64,000 nucleotides of DNA from Typha latifolia (GCA_019914945.1 CM034102.1:16295501-16359500); one strand, 5' to 3'; counted from the first letter of the stretch, positions 51,301 to 63,391 are shown. Notes: generated by a model not told the origin, from the sequence alone. Made by a program: numbers and translations.

Positions 51301-52542
51301 CGAATTCATGGCTTGGCCCCTGCAAGCAATTCTATAAAATTTTGAATACAGAACTATGCGAAACGTAGAGAAAAGAACTTATGATAAAAGAAAAGCAATA
51401 GGACTCTACATAGACATAAGGATCCATATTTCTAACATCTAGTTCACATAATTCTATTCTAAGAGGTGAAATATCTTTGTTCCAGCATAATTGGTACAAT
51501 ACCACTACAAAACCCTGCTTAAACTTTATAAGAAAACTCTTCCACATTTGTAATTTTTTTTCTAAATTTTTTTCTTTTAAACCAATGCATTATCTCACAG
51601 CCTGGAACACATTGTACTTTTAAACCAATGCATTATCTCACAGCCCTTGAAAGATTATTTATGTCTAAATCTAAATTTAGTTGATCTTCTGCTTACTCTT
51701 TATAACATATAACTTAAATCGTCTCCAAATTCTGACAGAAATCCTACATTTGTAATTTTTCTAAATTTATTTCTAGTAACGTAATGCATTATCTCACAGC
51801 CAGGAACACACTGTACTTTATCTGGTCTCATCATCTTGACCCTTAAAGATTATTCATGTATAAATCTAAATTTAGTTAATCTTCTGCTTAAACTTTATAG
51901 CATAACTCAAACCTACTCCAAATTCTGACAGAAATTCAACATTTGTAATTTTTCTAAATTTATGTCTAGTGACTAATGCATTATCTCACAGCCTGGAACA
52001 CATTGTACTTTATCTGGTCTCATAATCTTGGCCCTTAAAGATTATTTATGTCTAAATCTAAATTTAGTTAATGTTCTGCTTAAATTTCTAAATGTGAATC
52101 TAGTTCATCCCCATCCCTACTGAGGACAGGTGCATTCTTCTTGGGCATTATCAATTACTACATTTAAAACCTACATTAATAAAATGCACTCAAAGCTTAC
52201 TTCTCTAGATCATTAGACTCCTCTTAGTATCAATCATGTGCAAGATTCAATTTTTAATCAAGACATCATTTAAAAGGATAGCATCAGAATAGTGGTAATC
52301 CGATCGAATAGAAGATTTTTTTTTTTTAAAAACTCACCATCCTTCAAAGAGACACCAATCTGCGGGTACCCATTTGAGGATTTCATCTGAAACCCTCTTC
52401 CGCAACTCCTGAAGGCAAGAAAGTGGATAGGCGAGATGAATTCGCTCCACCTCCTCCTCCTCCTCCTCGAAACGCTTCTCCCGTAGTTCGAAGAGGAGCC
52501 AGATAAGGCCACAGAGGAACGAGAATGGAAGCATATAGCCAT
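48338..52542 (-). CDS. G6PD: Glucose-6-phosphate 1-dehydrogenase, plastidic (P2-like)
   Basis: Oxidises glucose 6-phosphate with NADP+ in the first step of the oxidative pentose phosphate pathway. Ten exons (minus strand): 52338-52542, 51027-51175, 50794-50888, 50181-50295, 49797-50002, 49545-49694, 49334-49454, 49026-49255, 48727-48927, 48338-48590. All are in phase, giving 574 residues. The Ser/Arg-rich N terminus (about 1-60, with a run of Arg) is a plastid transit peptide. NADP loop [10 protein letters not shown] at 93-102; catalytic and substrate motif RIDHYLGKE at 257-265, intact. Cys145 and Cys153 ([12 protein letters not shown]) have the spacing of the redox-regulatory pair in plastidic G6PDH. 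Sequence such as [20 protein letters not shown] and AKYNVRWGD suggests the P2 type, not the divergent G6PD4. The start is the first ATG in frame. A 69-nt in-frame cassette at 50666-50734 may be spliced in. Confidence 0.93.
50666..50734 (-). other. Potential in-frame cassette exon in G6PDH intron 3
   Basis: Bounded by CCCCCTCAG upstream and AG|GTGAGC downstream; 69 nt long, open, phase 2 at both ends. Inclusion would insert 23 residues ([23 protein letters not shown]) after Arg150, between Cys145 and Cys153, without shifting the frame. The upstream intron would be only 59 nt. Plastidic G6PDHs I know lack such an insert, so constitutive use is unlikely. Confidence 0.35.
51545..52090. repeat. 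Imperfect 192-199 bp tandem repeat in G6PDH intron 1
   Basis: The block ATGCATTATCTCACAGCC...TGTACTTT...AAAGATTATT...CTAAATCTAAATTTAGTT recurs three times, with ATGCATTATCTCACAG at 51585, 51784 and 51976. An extra 43-bp internal duplication occurs in the first unit (51628). Non-coding. Confidence 0.82.
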
Positions 52543-52683
52543 AGACGAGGAAGAGGAGGAGAGATTGAGACCGAGGAATTGGATTCTCTCTCTCTCCCTC
52601 AAGTGTTTCCTTTGTAAAATATCTCAACCACGTAGCAGAGAGTGTTGGTGGCTCTCAAGAATAGAGCTTATTATTACGTTTCA

Positions 52684-52714
<31 letters not shown>

Positions 52715-55528
52715 TATTTTAAACCGCCCATGGGCTTTTTGGATAGCAGGCTTTTTTGGTCAAAAGAAAGCACTAATAAATGGATATTTATCATTATTTT
52801 TTATTTTAATGCCTTAAAACTAAGTTAGTTAGTTAATGAACATATAGATGAGTAAAACTAACTATACATGTAAAATTACCTTAATACCTAACATTAAAGT
52901 AAAAAAACAAAAGAGCAACCTCTTACTTTAATCCAATGGGGGAAGTTTCATTATTCTAAAAGGAAATAAAAATGAAGGAGGCTTCACATTTTGAGATTAA
53001 ATAAGAGTATTTCAGGTTAATTCAATTAAAAATTAAATACAATGGTTCAAATGATAAATATTCATACGGCACCGAGGATATAAATGATAAATAAAAACAT
53101 AATTGTTTTTGATAAATTTCCCTAACTTTAATCTTTTGCTCATAACTTATGTTTGTTCTTTTAAACATTTATCAAAATACTCCAAACTTTTTAAAGCCTA
53201 AGTCAATTAGTTAGAGGCTTAAAAGAATCAACGAAGACTACAAAATAAAATAATTTTCTCAATCACTAATTTTGAGTTACAAGGCTAACTTATTACAGGT
53301 AAATATATAAAATTTATTTTTTTTGCTTACGCTTAGGATGATCTTATTCCTAAACCACCAAGGTTATATTTTTTTAATGAAAAAAAGAAGAAGAAAGAAA
53401 ACCTATTAGGTCGGCATGGATATAATTTCTCAGCTCCTTCACAGTTCACACAGTGTCCTTCTCTTCCACCTACCTTAATCCCCACAAGCTTCTCAGATCA
53501 TAAACACTAGTTTGGCCCACATGAATTCATGCCAACAAACATTATCCTGAAGCTATATATGAATGATCTCAGTTATAAACTGTTAATTATTGTGCAATAT
53601 TTGAGTCTTTATTGGTCTCCGTAGCTTTCACCCTGAGATTCCCATAGGTATGCGTATACCTTTTTTTGCGAATAGAAAGATCACTAATGGTTATTTATAT
53701 AATGCTACTACTAATTATTATTCTTGGTGTCGCTGTTAATGGTGTAGGTGAGCTATGGAGTCTTTACTTAGTCGCCTGAGCAATATCACAGCAATCAATA
53801 TCCAATGTATGGTTGGTTGTATATATGTATCATTCTTTTAAGCAAAGATGAGAGTTTTTGACCACTTTGTTGTCTTGCTTTTTTGTTATCAGTGACATCC
53901 TTAAAGCATCCTTTATATCACTGATAACAATGGGATTATTGTCGTCCGGGTGATATATGCATGATATTAAAACTAAAATTAAGGATAAATGTTTCTCAAT
54001 TTAATATAAGTTCCCAGTTATATTTATTTAGAATAAGGAGACGAATAGAGGATACAAAGGGTAGAAAAAGGATAGAGAGGGAAGACCGTTAAGGCTTTAC
54101 GTAGCAATTTGAGTAGAGAACTCGTCGAAACTTATTGTGGAGTGACGAGGAAGAAATGCTTCCAAAGCTTACAAACCTCTGAGAAAGATATTTGAAGGCC
54201 GAAAACAGTCAGAGCTTCCCTTTAAAAGACTACTATTATGTTTTTATCTAAAAAAATCATCATAAGGTGCCCAACAAATGGTCTATCGTCTTTCAGATGC
54301 GAATAAAGACGTCGTCGTATAAATTGAAGTGAGATGTTATACATAATTTGAGAATAAGAGATTTTCATCGGATAAATTCAGTTTCTCATTTAAAATATCA
54401 TAATTAAAGTGATATTTTTTTTTTGACTCTTTCATAATATTATTATAATTAATTTTTATTAAATAATTCTTAAATATTTCTGATATATAGTGTCAAAGTT
54501 AATAAATATATTTAAATGACTAAAATATTTAAAATTTAGAGCATAAAATATTTATTGCCGATTTTTTTTCTTGCAAAATAGAATAAGATTTTGTTTTCTT
54601 GTATATAGTATCGATAATATTAGATGGTTTTAAAATTATTTTACATAATTTTATACAACGACAAAACAGTCTTTTGGAGTCTAACTATTTCAGTGCCTAT
54701 TTTTATATTTTAAAGAATATAAAGACTATAAGGTGAGCAACATAAGATTTGTATTAATCTTTCCACTATTTTATTATATACATCGTGCTAACTAGGTTGG
54801 TAGATAAGAGCTTCACCTACCTTAAGAAGCTTCAAAAGTGATTATCATCACTAATCATCCACTTAACAAACAGTCAAAGCAAGTCATCATCACTAATTAT
54901 CATCCTTATCCGACGAAAAGAATTCATATAATATTTTTAATTCCTATTCTCCTGCAACAATCGATCTCCACTAATGATGTTGAAATGGCTTTCATTTGTG
55001 GCCCAAAATTAAAAAGAGACAGGTTGAAAAATATATATAACGAAATGCGACATGAAGAGCAACCATTGTATGTGACATTCTTCCAAGCAAAGAAGGGAAC
55101 TTTGTCTCTAATTTTCTTTTCAATACTATTATTATCTTCTAAGCCACCTAAACCCGTTCATTAGTCTTTATATATTCTTCTTGTCTAGATAATAGATGTG
55201 AGCTGGGAACCATTTATTATTAGTACCTTAATGTTGAAAATTATGTGGTCTCATTTCATTGTTTGGTTGCAATACTAAGAGATCTAGGAAAGAATTAATA
55301 TCTATTGCATTAGTGATACTGAAAGAATATTAATTATACTAAATCTAATGGTGTTTGCTTATAAACTATGATTAAGGGATCTATAATTTATAGATAAGTT
55401 TCTAATGTTTTTTTTTATATATGATAAATTCTTAATAGAGATTATTGTCTTAATTAGATAATTATCATCTTAATTGGTTTCTTGTGTTTACACCCAATCA
55501 TTACCTCTAATTACAATAAATAAATTGG
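52543..55528. other. G6PDH leader/promoter and AT-rich intergenic region
   Basis: 52543-52640 is the G6PDH leader with a GA-type repeat. (TA)n lies at 52696-52717. The rest is AT-rich with no conserved frame; the open frame at 54838-55164 has low-complexity composition and no family match. Confidence 0.55.
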
Positions 55529-55540
55529 TATATATAAAGG
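55529..55540 (+). promoter_or_regulatory. TATA box of MAP70 gene
   Basis: TATATATAAAGG is a canonical plant TATA sequence. It predicts transcription start near 55565 and a leader of roughly 290 bases. Confidence 0.6.
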
Positions 55541-55853
55541 AAATTCTCCATTATCATTTATCCACTCATACCAACAAAAAGGTTGCCATCAAGCACAGCC
55601 GGCTCCAGCCGGTTTGATATCATTCTTCTTTATGTCCTCCTTTTTCTCTTCCTTCCTCGCCAAAATACGCGGCCTTATCTCGTTGTGTCGTTCTCTTCTT
55701 CTTCTTCCAGTTGCTGTCGATTTTCTTATGCAATGGGCTCTTCTTCACGAAACCCACATCATAAATGCCCCCCAACCCACCCATCTGGCTGCACTGCTCA
55801 TCTTGTTCGAAGTGGGATACAAGGAAGTGTGAGCACAGAGAGCTGAGAGGGAG

Positions 55854-55979
55854 ATGGGTAGTTTGGGCGAAGTTGGCGCGAAGGAGATGCCGCAGAACCT
55901 TTCGGACCCAGTTGTCATCGAACTCAATCGATTGGAGAATTGCCTCAGGGGTATGGCTCTAGTAAAGTTTCATCCTTTG

Positions 55980-56038
<59 letters not shown>

Positions 56039-59000
56039 TTTCGTTATTTTAAGATGGCTGCTAGTGTTTTGCTAACATGGTGGAGTAATGGGTCTCTTCC
56101 ATTTTGTAGTAATTGTTACGGGAATGCTGCTGTGTGAATCCTTCTATGTTCTCCATGAAAGAGTCGTTAATTATTTTAAGTTTTACCTGTTCAAATCACA
56201 GCAGCACCATTTAATTAGCCTAGAGCTTCAGCTCTCATGATCAACAAGAGAAAGGAGGAAGCTTCAGTGGGTACTTATTTAAATCTACACTAAATCCACA
56301 AGGGAAGTCAAATTGTGACTTTGAAGAGCTTGCCAGTGAAGCTAGAGACATGTCTAAATTGCTTTTAATTAATACTGAACTGGTCTTTCTCAATAGTTTT
56401 TTTTTAAAAATGATTTTTTTTAATGGCGAAAGTATCATTTTCATGGTCTCAAATTCTCAATCTCTATATGACTATCAATATTTGCAACAGGTACAGATAA
56501 ACCGTCCTTTCGGTAATATATATAAGCATTGAACTGTAAATTTGTAATATATCTACTTATTCAAGTTCTTAAATTAACCTGCAGAAAAGGAGAGAGAGCT
56601 GGTGCTTGCCTACAGTGAAATAAAAGGCTTGAAATTGACAGAATTACAAAAGGATAAGGCTGTTGTCGAGGTAATAAGTTTACAAAATAACTCACTCATA
56701 TTTTATATGTCCAAATATACATGCTGGAAACAGTATCTTTCGTGCTTGCCTGATAACTAAGAAAGTCATGATGATATTGATGTCTTCAGCTAAGCAATGA
56801 ACTGAAAAGGCTGGATGAAAATATGAGAACCATCGAGAAACAACTAGAGGATAAGGTGATTTTCTTAATTTCTTTTACTTAAAGCTTCATTGGCGTTATT
56901 CACTTAACATCTGTGCATTTTGGTTCAAATTGTTTATATTAATATCAGAATCTAGAAACAAAGAGGCTGACCAACGAGAAAAAGGAAGCATTGGCTGCAC
57001 AATTTGCTGCAGAAGCAGCATTGAGAAGAGTTCATGCAACTCTCAAGGATGAGGAAGTTCTTCCTATCGAGGCTGTTATCGCCCCACTTCAGTCTGAAAT
57101 CAAGAAATACAAGAATGAGGTATAGTGTAAAAACTGCTCTCATGGCAGTCGAGTAGCTGTGTCTTATTTTGGAGCTTTACAGGAGCACAAAGTTAATTTT
57201 TAAACTGCAGGTTGTGACACTGCAAGAGGATAAAAAGGCTTTGGAACGGCATATGAAGTCCAAAGAGGCAGCACTAGTTGAAGCAGAAAATATCTTGCAT
57301 GGTGCTCTTGAACGAGCACTAATTGTGGAGAGTTTGCAAAATCAAAACCTTGAGCTGAAGAGGAAACTGGAGATCTGCCAGGTATAATCATATATCTGTC
57401 ATTTTTTTTTTGGTTGGTGAACTATGTCTACTATCCTCCCTTTATATTGTCACAGGAAGAAAATAAACTGTCAGAGAAAACAATTCGCCAGAAGGTTGTG
57501 GAGGTCGAAAAGCTTACTCAAACAATTTGTGAACTTGAAGAATCTGTCCTAGCTGGTGGTGCAGTTGCTAATTCTGTACGTGACTACCAACGCCAGGTTT
57601 ATGAACTAAATGTATGATGTTTACCCCTATCAGATCCTGTTTAATACCTTTTTTCTTTTTTGTCCTAGAGTTTAAGAATAAATATGTTCGCTCATGTTCA
57701 ACTTTCCAGGAGGAGAAGAGGACTCTTGAGAGGGAACTAGCTAGATTTAAAGTTTCAGTGAATCGTGTTGCTTCTGTGGTTGCCAATGAGTGGAAGGATG
57801 ATGATGAAAAAGTCATGCCTGTTAAGCAGTGGCTGGAAGACCGGAGGTTCTTGCAGGTATTGCTTGCCCACTCAAAATGCTGAGAACTTGTGTATGCTTA
57901 CATCTACTTTGCTGCAGTGAACTTTCCACTACACTATGCCATTCCTTTTTGTTTTTCTTTTATTTGTGGAAAAGATGTATGTCATGTCCTCTGGGATGAC
58001 AAAGATGTTATTTAGCATAGTTAGGACTTAGGAAGAGTATTGAGATCATCATACTGATCAAATATTTACTAAATACCTCCAGTACTTAGATATTTGAATG
58101 CATCTACAGGGGGAGATACAACGATTGAGAGATAAGGTAGCTGTGGTGGAAAGAACTGCTAAGGCTGAAGCTCAACTCAAAGTAAAATAAATCATTTTTG
58201 TGATTCTTTTTCCCAAATGTCAGATTTCTTCATTTAATGCATATCCCATGTTCCTTACAGGACAAACTGAAAGTGAGGCTGAAGACATTGGAGGAAGGTT
58301 TGAGAAATATGTCAACTTCAGCAAAGGAAGTTAATAATTCTGATCAAATAGCTAAAAGGAGATCAACGTCCCAACCGAAGGAAAAGGTAATGAAGCAGCC
58401 TGAGTCATTGTTGGAAGTTGTTGACAAGAAAAGGCCATCATCTGAGCCAAGGGCACCTGCTGCTGCCAAAGTGTTAAAGCAGCCCAATTTAGTATCTGAA
58501 CGTATTGACGGCACCAGAAGTATGAAACGAATAGGCAGCTTGAAAGTGAAGTTTGTCAGTGGAGATAATCTTGTTAGAAATAATTTATGGGCCTCAAGAA
58601 GCAAATTATTTGATGCTACTGGCAAGGAAAATAAAGATAGAAATGTCAGCTCCAATGGACATTCAGATGAAACTCTCTCTGGAAAAGTAGAGATTTCCCG
58701 AGAAGTTGAAGCTAAAGGATATGGTGATGTTGAACCACAAAAAAAGGGTCCCGTGAATGATGAGTCTGAAGATATGGTCTCCGGTTATCTGTATGACAAA
58801 ATGCAGAAGGAGGTTATCTGCTTAAGGAAAACACATGAGGAAAAAGATGGAATTTTGAATGCTAAGAATGATGAGATCCAGGTTAGATAAAACATCATCT
58901 TTCAGATAGTTACATGCATATCTCTATAACCTTATTTCCTATGTCACATAAGCTTGCATCGTGATGCAGATACTGCAGAGAAAGGTCGATTTACTCATGA

Positions 59001-59660
59001 AGGCAATGGAAACTGAGTCAAAAAAGATGAGAAGAGAAATGGCTGCCAGAGAAAAGGAAGCACTGTTAAAGTCAGAGGATAGTAAACAGAAGGGAAAACT
59101 TGTAGGTATCTCGAAAAGGTACCTAATTTAGGCTCTCAGAGAAGTTAAAACTTTACTTTTCTTTTTATCTGATATATTAATTATTGGAAGGAACATCTTT
59201 TCCAAATTAGGATCTAAAGAACATGAATATTACCTCTCGCCAGAAGCAAAATTGTGAACACACGGAAAGCCTACTCTTTTATCTTAATACGGTCTAGATC
59301 TCTCTTATTCTTCTGTGGTCCTGATGTGGCTTACATTAATCAATATTTGCCTTCAGAGCCATTAACAAGAAGCGCTCAAATAATCTTGTTATCACGACCA
59401 TGACAAGTAACCATACAAATTAGCGTCTCTATGTTCTCAAGGAAATTCAGTTTTTTGCATGCTACTTGTGACTTGCATTTTCTTACGTACTTCTATGCAG
59501 ATTTAGTGGACGCTTTGTTCTGTTTTCTGAATTGCTTCTTGATTTATAACTTTCAAATTGATTTGCAGAGATGTGGAACATCATCAAGTCTCCCCAAAGT
59601 AGACCACTTCAAGTCGTCATGAAGACTTTGGATCTACATCTCATCAAGCTTCTTGTATAG
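55854..59660 (+). CDS. MAP70: Microtubule-associated protein 70 (MAP70)
   Basis: Plant-specific coiled-coil protein that binds cortical microtubules and helps pattern secondary walls. Exons: 55854-55950, 56585-56670, 56790-56855, 56949-57119, 57211-57381, 57456-57611, 57710-57856, 58110-58181, 58261-58881, 58970-59118, then tentatively 59357-59406 and 59569-59660. Family blocks are clear: DPVVIELNRLENCLREKERE at the N terminus, KKEALAAQFAAEAALRRVHA, PIEAVIAPLQSEI, QKVVEVEKLTQTICELEESV followed by LAGGA, ANEWKDDDEKVMPVKQWLED. Nearly all of it is predicted coiled coil up to about residue 370. After that comes a basic Ser/Pro/Lys-rich segment in the large exon, then another coiled coil (EVICLRKTHEEKD, MKAMETESKKMRREMA). 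The last two exons are uncertain; several donors and acceptors fit. Subgroup may be MAP70.5-like. Intron 1 carries (CT)n(GT)n at 55981-56035. Confidence 0.9.
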
Positions 59661-60143
59661 TTTTTCTGTTTTCTAAAATAAAATGCACCAAGAAGGAAAC
59701 GGGGTAGAGGGCCCCACAAAAAGATACATCAGTCTCTGGCGACGCGAAGAGAGAAGAGGGCAGAAAATATCAGCGTCTTAAGAGTGATAGAAGTACTTGT
59801 AAAGCAGACTGCAGACAAATGGAATTCTTAGAGTGTAATAGAAAAGCCATAGTTTGTCATAACTTCCTTTCGTTTGGTGTCAATATACTAGAGCTGTTCA
59901 TCTTCTCCTTTATATATATATATATGTGCAGACTTTTGATACAATATCAATTGAATTCTTAACACAGCTTCATTAACACAACCAACATCAAGATACATCC
60001 ACATTAATTTCCATAAACTAGTGGGTTGGATAAGAGACCAATCCTCCTCAAACAGCATAAACAATTCTAGTCTCACAGTGAGATTATTCTTTTACTACAA
60101 TGCCCTCCACACGACGACTCACATTAACCTCCACCGACCAAGG
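59661..60143. other. Convergent 3' region, MAP70 and HMA
   Basis: Contains both 3' UTRs. 60059-60116 resembles 63321-63350 and 63514-63531 in and beyond the second HMA gene (ACAATTCTAGTCTCA and TGCCCTCCACACGACG), marking the duplication. The latter block is codons of the Cys-rich tail in the second gene but lies after the stop here. Confidence 0.65.
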
Positions 60144-60674
60144 CTAAGGTGGTGGCGGTGGCGGTGGCGGCAGCGGCTGTTTCTTCTTCTCCTCCTCCTC
60201 AGGTGGCTTGATTATGATATCTATCGTCAACTTTCCTGCCTTGCAACGTAGCTTCTGGGAGAGCTTGTTGGGATCAACGTACCACCTTGGATCTTGCATA
60301 TGATTTTCTGGATTTTCCTGTAACAACAGTTGCAGTCAAGGTTTAACTTTTAGTATTAGAGTGGAGACCTGAGGCAATGATGTCAGTTGCAGTCAAGGTT
60401 TAACTTTTAGTATTAGAGTGGAGACCTGAGGCAATGATGAGAGAATTAGAAGTTAGCGAGAGTGCAAATAAAAGACACCATTTATAATCTAAGGTGACAA
60501 AAGTCACAAAACAGAAGGGGTCCAAATGTCGGCTCCTATCTTCTTTTTTTCATCTTCGTAACTAAGGAAGCTTAAGCTTCTAAGTACGAGAATAACTAAC
60601 TATTAAATAAAGATGCAAACCATCTAAAGATGGAGGAAAAGAATGAAAAGAGAATTGCTTACCTTATCTGCCAT
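60144..60674 (-). CDS. Reduced Pi21-like HMA-family protein (possibly decayed)
   Basis: Two-exon model: 60663-60674 (MADK) and 60144-60317, giving about 61 residues. The second exon contains the family block DPNKLSQKLRCKAGKLTIDI, followed by an acidic/basic turn and a terminal polyproline run of eight Pro. In heavy-metal-associated (HMA) proteins of the Pi21 type this block is the last strand of the domain, followed by a proline-rich tail. The N-terminal metal-binding part (the first strand, the loop usually with CxxC, and the first helix) is missing. Paralogue of the gene at the right edge. Either a truncated small protein or a pseudogene; the first exon is supported only by splice phase and by MAD(K) starts common in the family. 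Confidence 0.55.
60327..60440. repeat. 57-bp perfect tandem duplication in HMA intron
   Basis: CAGTTGCAGTCAAGGTTTAA...GAGGCAATGATG occurs twice head to tail, at 60327 and 60384, with no mismatch noticed. It lies just upstream (in the gene's sense) of the exon 2 acceptor. It is recent. Confidence 0.9.
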
Positions 60675-61484
60675 GGCTTGATGGTTTCCTCTTGGAGAGT
60701 TGCCAAGATGTTAGGAATGAAAGAAGGACGAAGAGCTCGTTGTATTTAAACATGTGGGCTTAATTATACTAATCAAAACTAAGGATTTCAGCTGTTTCTG
60801 ATAGGCTGAACATGTCCATAATGCCAGGACACTGATAATTTTAAACTTGGAAGAACTATTGGCTCCGGGCATGTGGTGCAATATATAGTGAGATATGACC
60901 ATAAGCAAGTGGAAGCCACACCGCAACAGAGTCTGAGAGAGCAGTTGATTGGTGGTGTACTAGCTTTGGTAAGGTTGGCAAAAGGACTCAAAAGTACATA
61001 GTAATATAATTCTAATAAAGAAGAGAAACTCCTACAGACTAAAAAAGAAGAAGATTTCTAAAGACTTTAAATTGCTGAAAATATTCTACTATCAATTTAA
61101 TGAAAAATAACATAGCCAAGAACAGTATAAATCTCCAAGTTTCTACCGATAATGACATTGAGCAGAGTTGTCAGCAGCCTCAAGTTTGCAGGAATGAGCT
61201 GGCAACTCACATAGAGGGGAAAAGAACTAGGCTGTAATCCACTGATTTATATAAGAAACGACTGTGGTTTAAGTTTGTATCACAAAGTACATGTTTAACT
61301 TCAATCCTAGATCAAAGGAAGCAATTTGTTAGAGGTTCTAAGAATGCCTACGGAGATTTTAATATAGCTACAATAAATTGGAAGACAAGGGGACACATGG
61401 TCCTGCAAGACAACTGTCATAGCAGATAGTCCGCAAATATATCTGATATGATTTTAGTAGGTGATACTATTAATGGAGGTACCT
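60675..61484. other. Intergenic
   Basis: Promoter of the reduced HMA gene at the left; AT-rich DNA elsewhere. No conserved coding sequence was found. Confidence 0.5.
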
Positions 61485-62896
61485 CTAATGCTTGGATTCA
61501 TGACAATGTGGATCAAGCTTGCAGAGCTCTTTGGCACAGAGAACAAGCTTGTTCTCAATCTTATGCCCAGAGATCTTATGATCAGCTTGTTATGTTTAAA
61601 ACGATGCGTTCGGCCAGCTGTGTTGAGCTCTTGCTGCTTGACTTGAGATGGAGTTCTCAGCTACCTCCATAGACTGTTTAGAAAGTAATCAACTAGTTGT
61701 TACAGCTAAAAAAGCAGACAATCAAGGGATGCTGAAACGAAACAAACAGAGAATATTTACAATTTCTAAGTATTAAGAACTGAAAGTACCATAGCTGATC
61801 TTCGCTACACCGAGATCTTGAATGAAAATTTTTTCTGGAGGTGGCTTCAGATCTGCTACTCCTGAGACATTCCAGTTACTGTAATCAGAGCCCCTCACAG
61901 ATAAGCTTGGGATCACGAAGCCATCAGTGTCTGAAATGGCAGCATGGTCAACAAATATCTCCAAATAAGTAACAAACATAAGTTCTTTACTCGAAAAATT
62001 AACGGTGTTCTTGGTAAATTGATGCTAGCAAGCAATATTAAGTAATCCATGAATATTAAGCTTCACAGGCACTCAGACTCTATATTGAATGTATACGAAT
62101 GCAATATCCTCCATCATACAGATAGCCACGGTTCAACAGAAAATATGAAAACGAGAATATCAAAATTCAAACAACTTGGCAAGAATAATGACTCAAACGA
62201 ACACTAAGGATGTCATCTTGACAAAAATAAAATCACGTTTATATAATTTCAGCGGGTACAAGTTCAACGTACGTGCTTCTTTGAACTCACGGTAGACCTC
62301 ATCACACAAACTTGTGAATCCTGATAGATTAAATTCACAAGAACAACGCATGCACTGAAATATATAGAGTTGAAGATCGAGCAAGCATTATCTAGTAGAG
62401 AACCATACTGTGAGCCTAACATCATTGATTACACATTCGTATGCACGTTAATGAGCCTCCTTTACAATTGACGGATAAATAAAAAAAAAAACACCACCAA
62501 ACGCTTCCTTATCCGACTACGAGAAAAGTGAAACTTGATCAGGCATCTCCAAGATTTAACTAGTATTCTAATATAAAAGAAAACCTAGATAGGAACCCGC
62601 ATCAATCTTGATATATCTAGTTTAATTCATTTCTTGTGCGAAACAAGACCTAAATAAGGAATTCTTGAGTATCCCGATCTCTGACGACTCCCCGAACAAA
62701 CCACAACTTTCACACACATCTCAAGAACCGAAACTGTGAAACCAGAGCTCGAATCTCGGCACAAACTTTAACTACCTCGACAAAACCCAACACCTCCAAG
62801 GACAAGATTTGGATACAAGAAAGGAGGTTGTAAAATCTTACCCCACTCGTCGTCCTCTTGCACCTCTGGAGCCGATTGGGTCAGAGATGGATCCAT
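61485..62896 (-). pseudogene. Decayed copy of a small conserved plant gene of unknown function
   Basis: Three exon-like blocks (minus strand): 62842-62896 (MDPSLTQSAPEVQEDDEW), one ending at about 61785 and starting near 61931 (TDGFVIPSLSVRGSD...KPPPEKI), and 61485-61673. The last block encodes PSQVKQQELNTAGR in one frame and IENKLVLC...LDPHCHESKH-stop in another, so a 1-nt frameshift lies near 61595-61605. Its beginning, where I expect a YLGPHGAPPSQ-like segment from memory of this plant family, carries an in-frame stop and lost bases. Introns are retained, so it is a duplicated, not retroposed, copy. A functional short product from exons 1-2 cannot be excluded. Confidence 0.6.
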
Positions 62897-63148
62897 GGAG
62901 CGGCCGGAAAGGGCACGAAAGCCCAAATCTCTACCGAATCCTGAGGAGAACAAGAACGAGAAGCCGGGATCAAAGAAGAAAGCCGGACGATCGAGAAACA
63001 TACGAAGGTTTCTCTTTTCCAGAGGCGGGAGACGCTAATTCTTGGACTTTAGATGTATATGACGTAAGCATAGGTTATAACGCGAATGAATTGGGTTGGG
63101 CTTGGGCTAACATAGGCCCGAGCTCGAATACATAGGCCGGAGCCCAAA

Positions 63149-63271
63149 TAATATCGTTAGAAATAGTTTATGGCTCGCTGGAAAGCAAAATAAAGATGGA
63201 AATATCAAGCTCCATTAATGGACATTCAAATGACACACTCTCTATTGGGAAAACTAGAGATTTCCCGAGGA
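63149..63271 (+). pseudogene. Fragment of MAP70 exon 9
   Basis: Matches 58568-58703 of the MAP70 large exon: ATCGTTAGAAATAGTTTATGG, then AAAATAAAGATGGAAAT, TCCATTAATGGACATTCAAATGA, CTCTCTATTGGGAAAACTAGAG and ATTTCCCGAG, with substitutions, small insertions and a loss of about 25-30 bp. It is on the same strand as the parent, surrounded by non-coding DNA, and lies just 3' of the second HMA gene, as MAP70 does relative to the first. Confidence 0.85.
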
Positions 63272-63391
63272 GATTATTCTTGACAGAGTGAGATTATAAC
63301 ACACACAAACAGAACGCAAAACAATTCTAGTCTCAAGAGTGAGATTATTCTTTACCCCATGATCACCATGATACTCGTGATATGATGGTCA

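Noticed and set aside
48338..52542. Assignment as the inactive G6PD4 type
   Set aside because: The catalytic RIDHYLGKE and NADP-binding [10 protein letters not shown] motifs are intact and the sequence follows the canonical plastidic type, unlike the divergent G6PD4.
54838..55164. 108-residue plus-strand frame
   Set aside because: AT-driven composition, no recognisable motif and located in repeat-like intergenic DNA.
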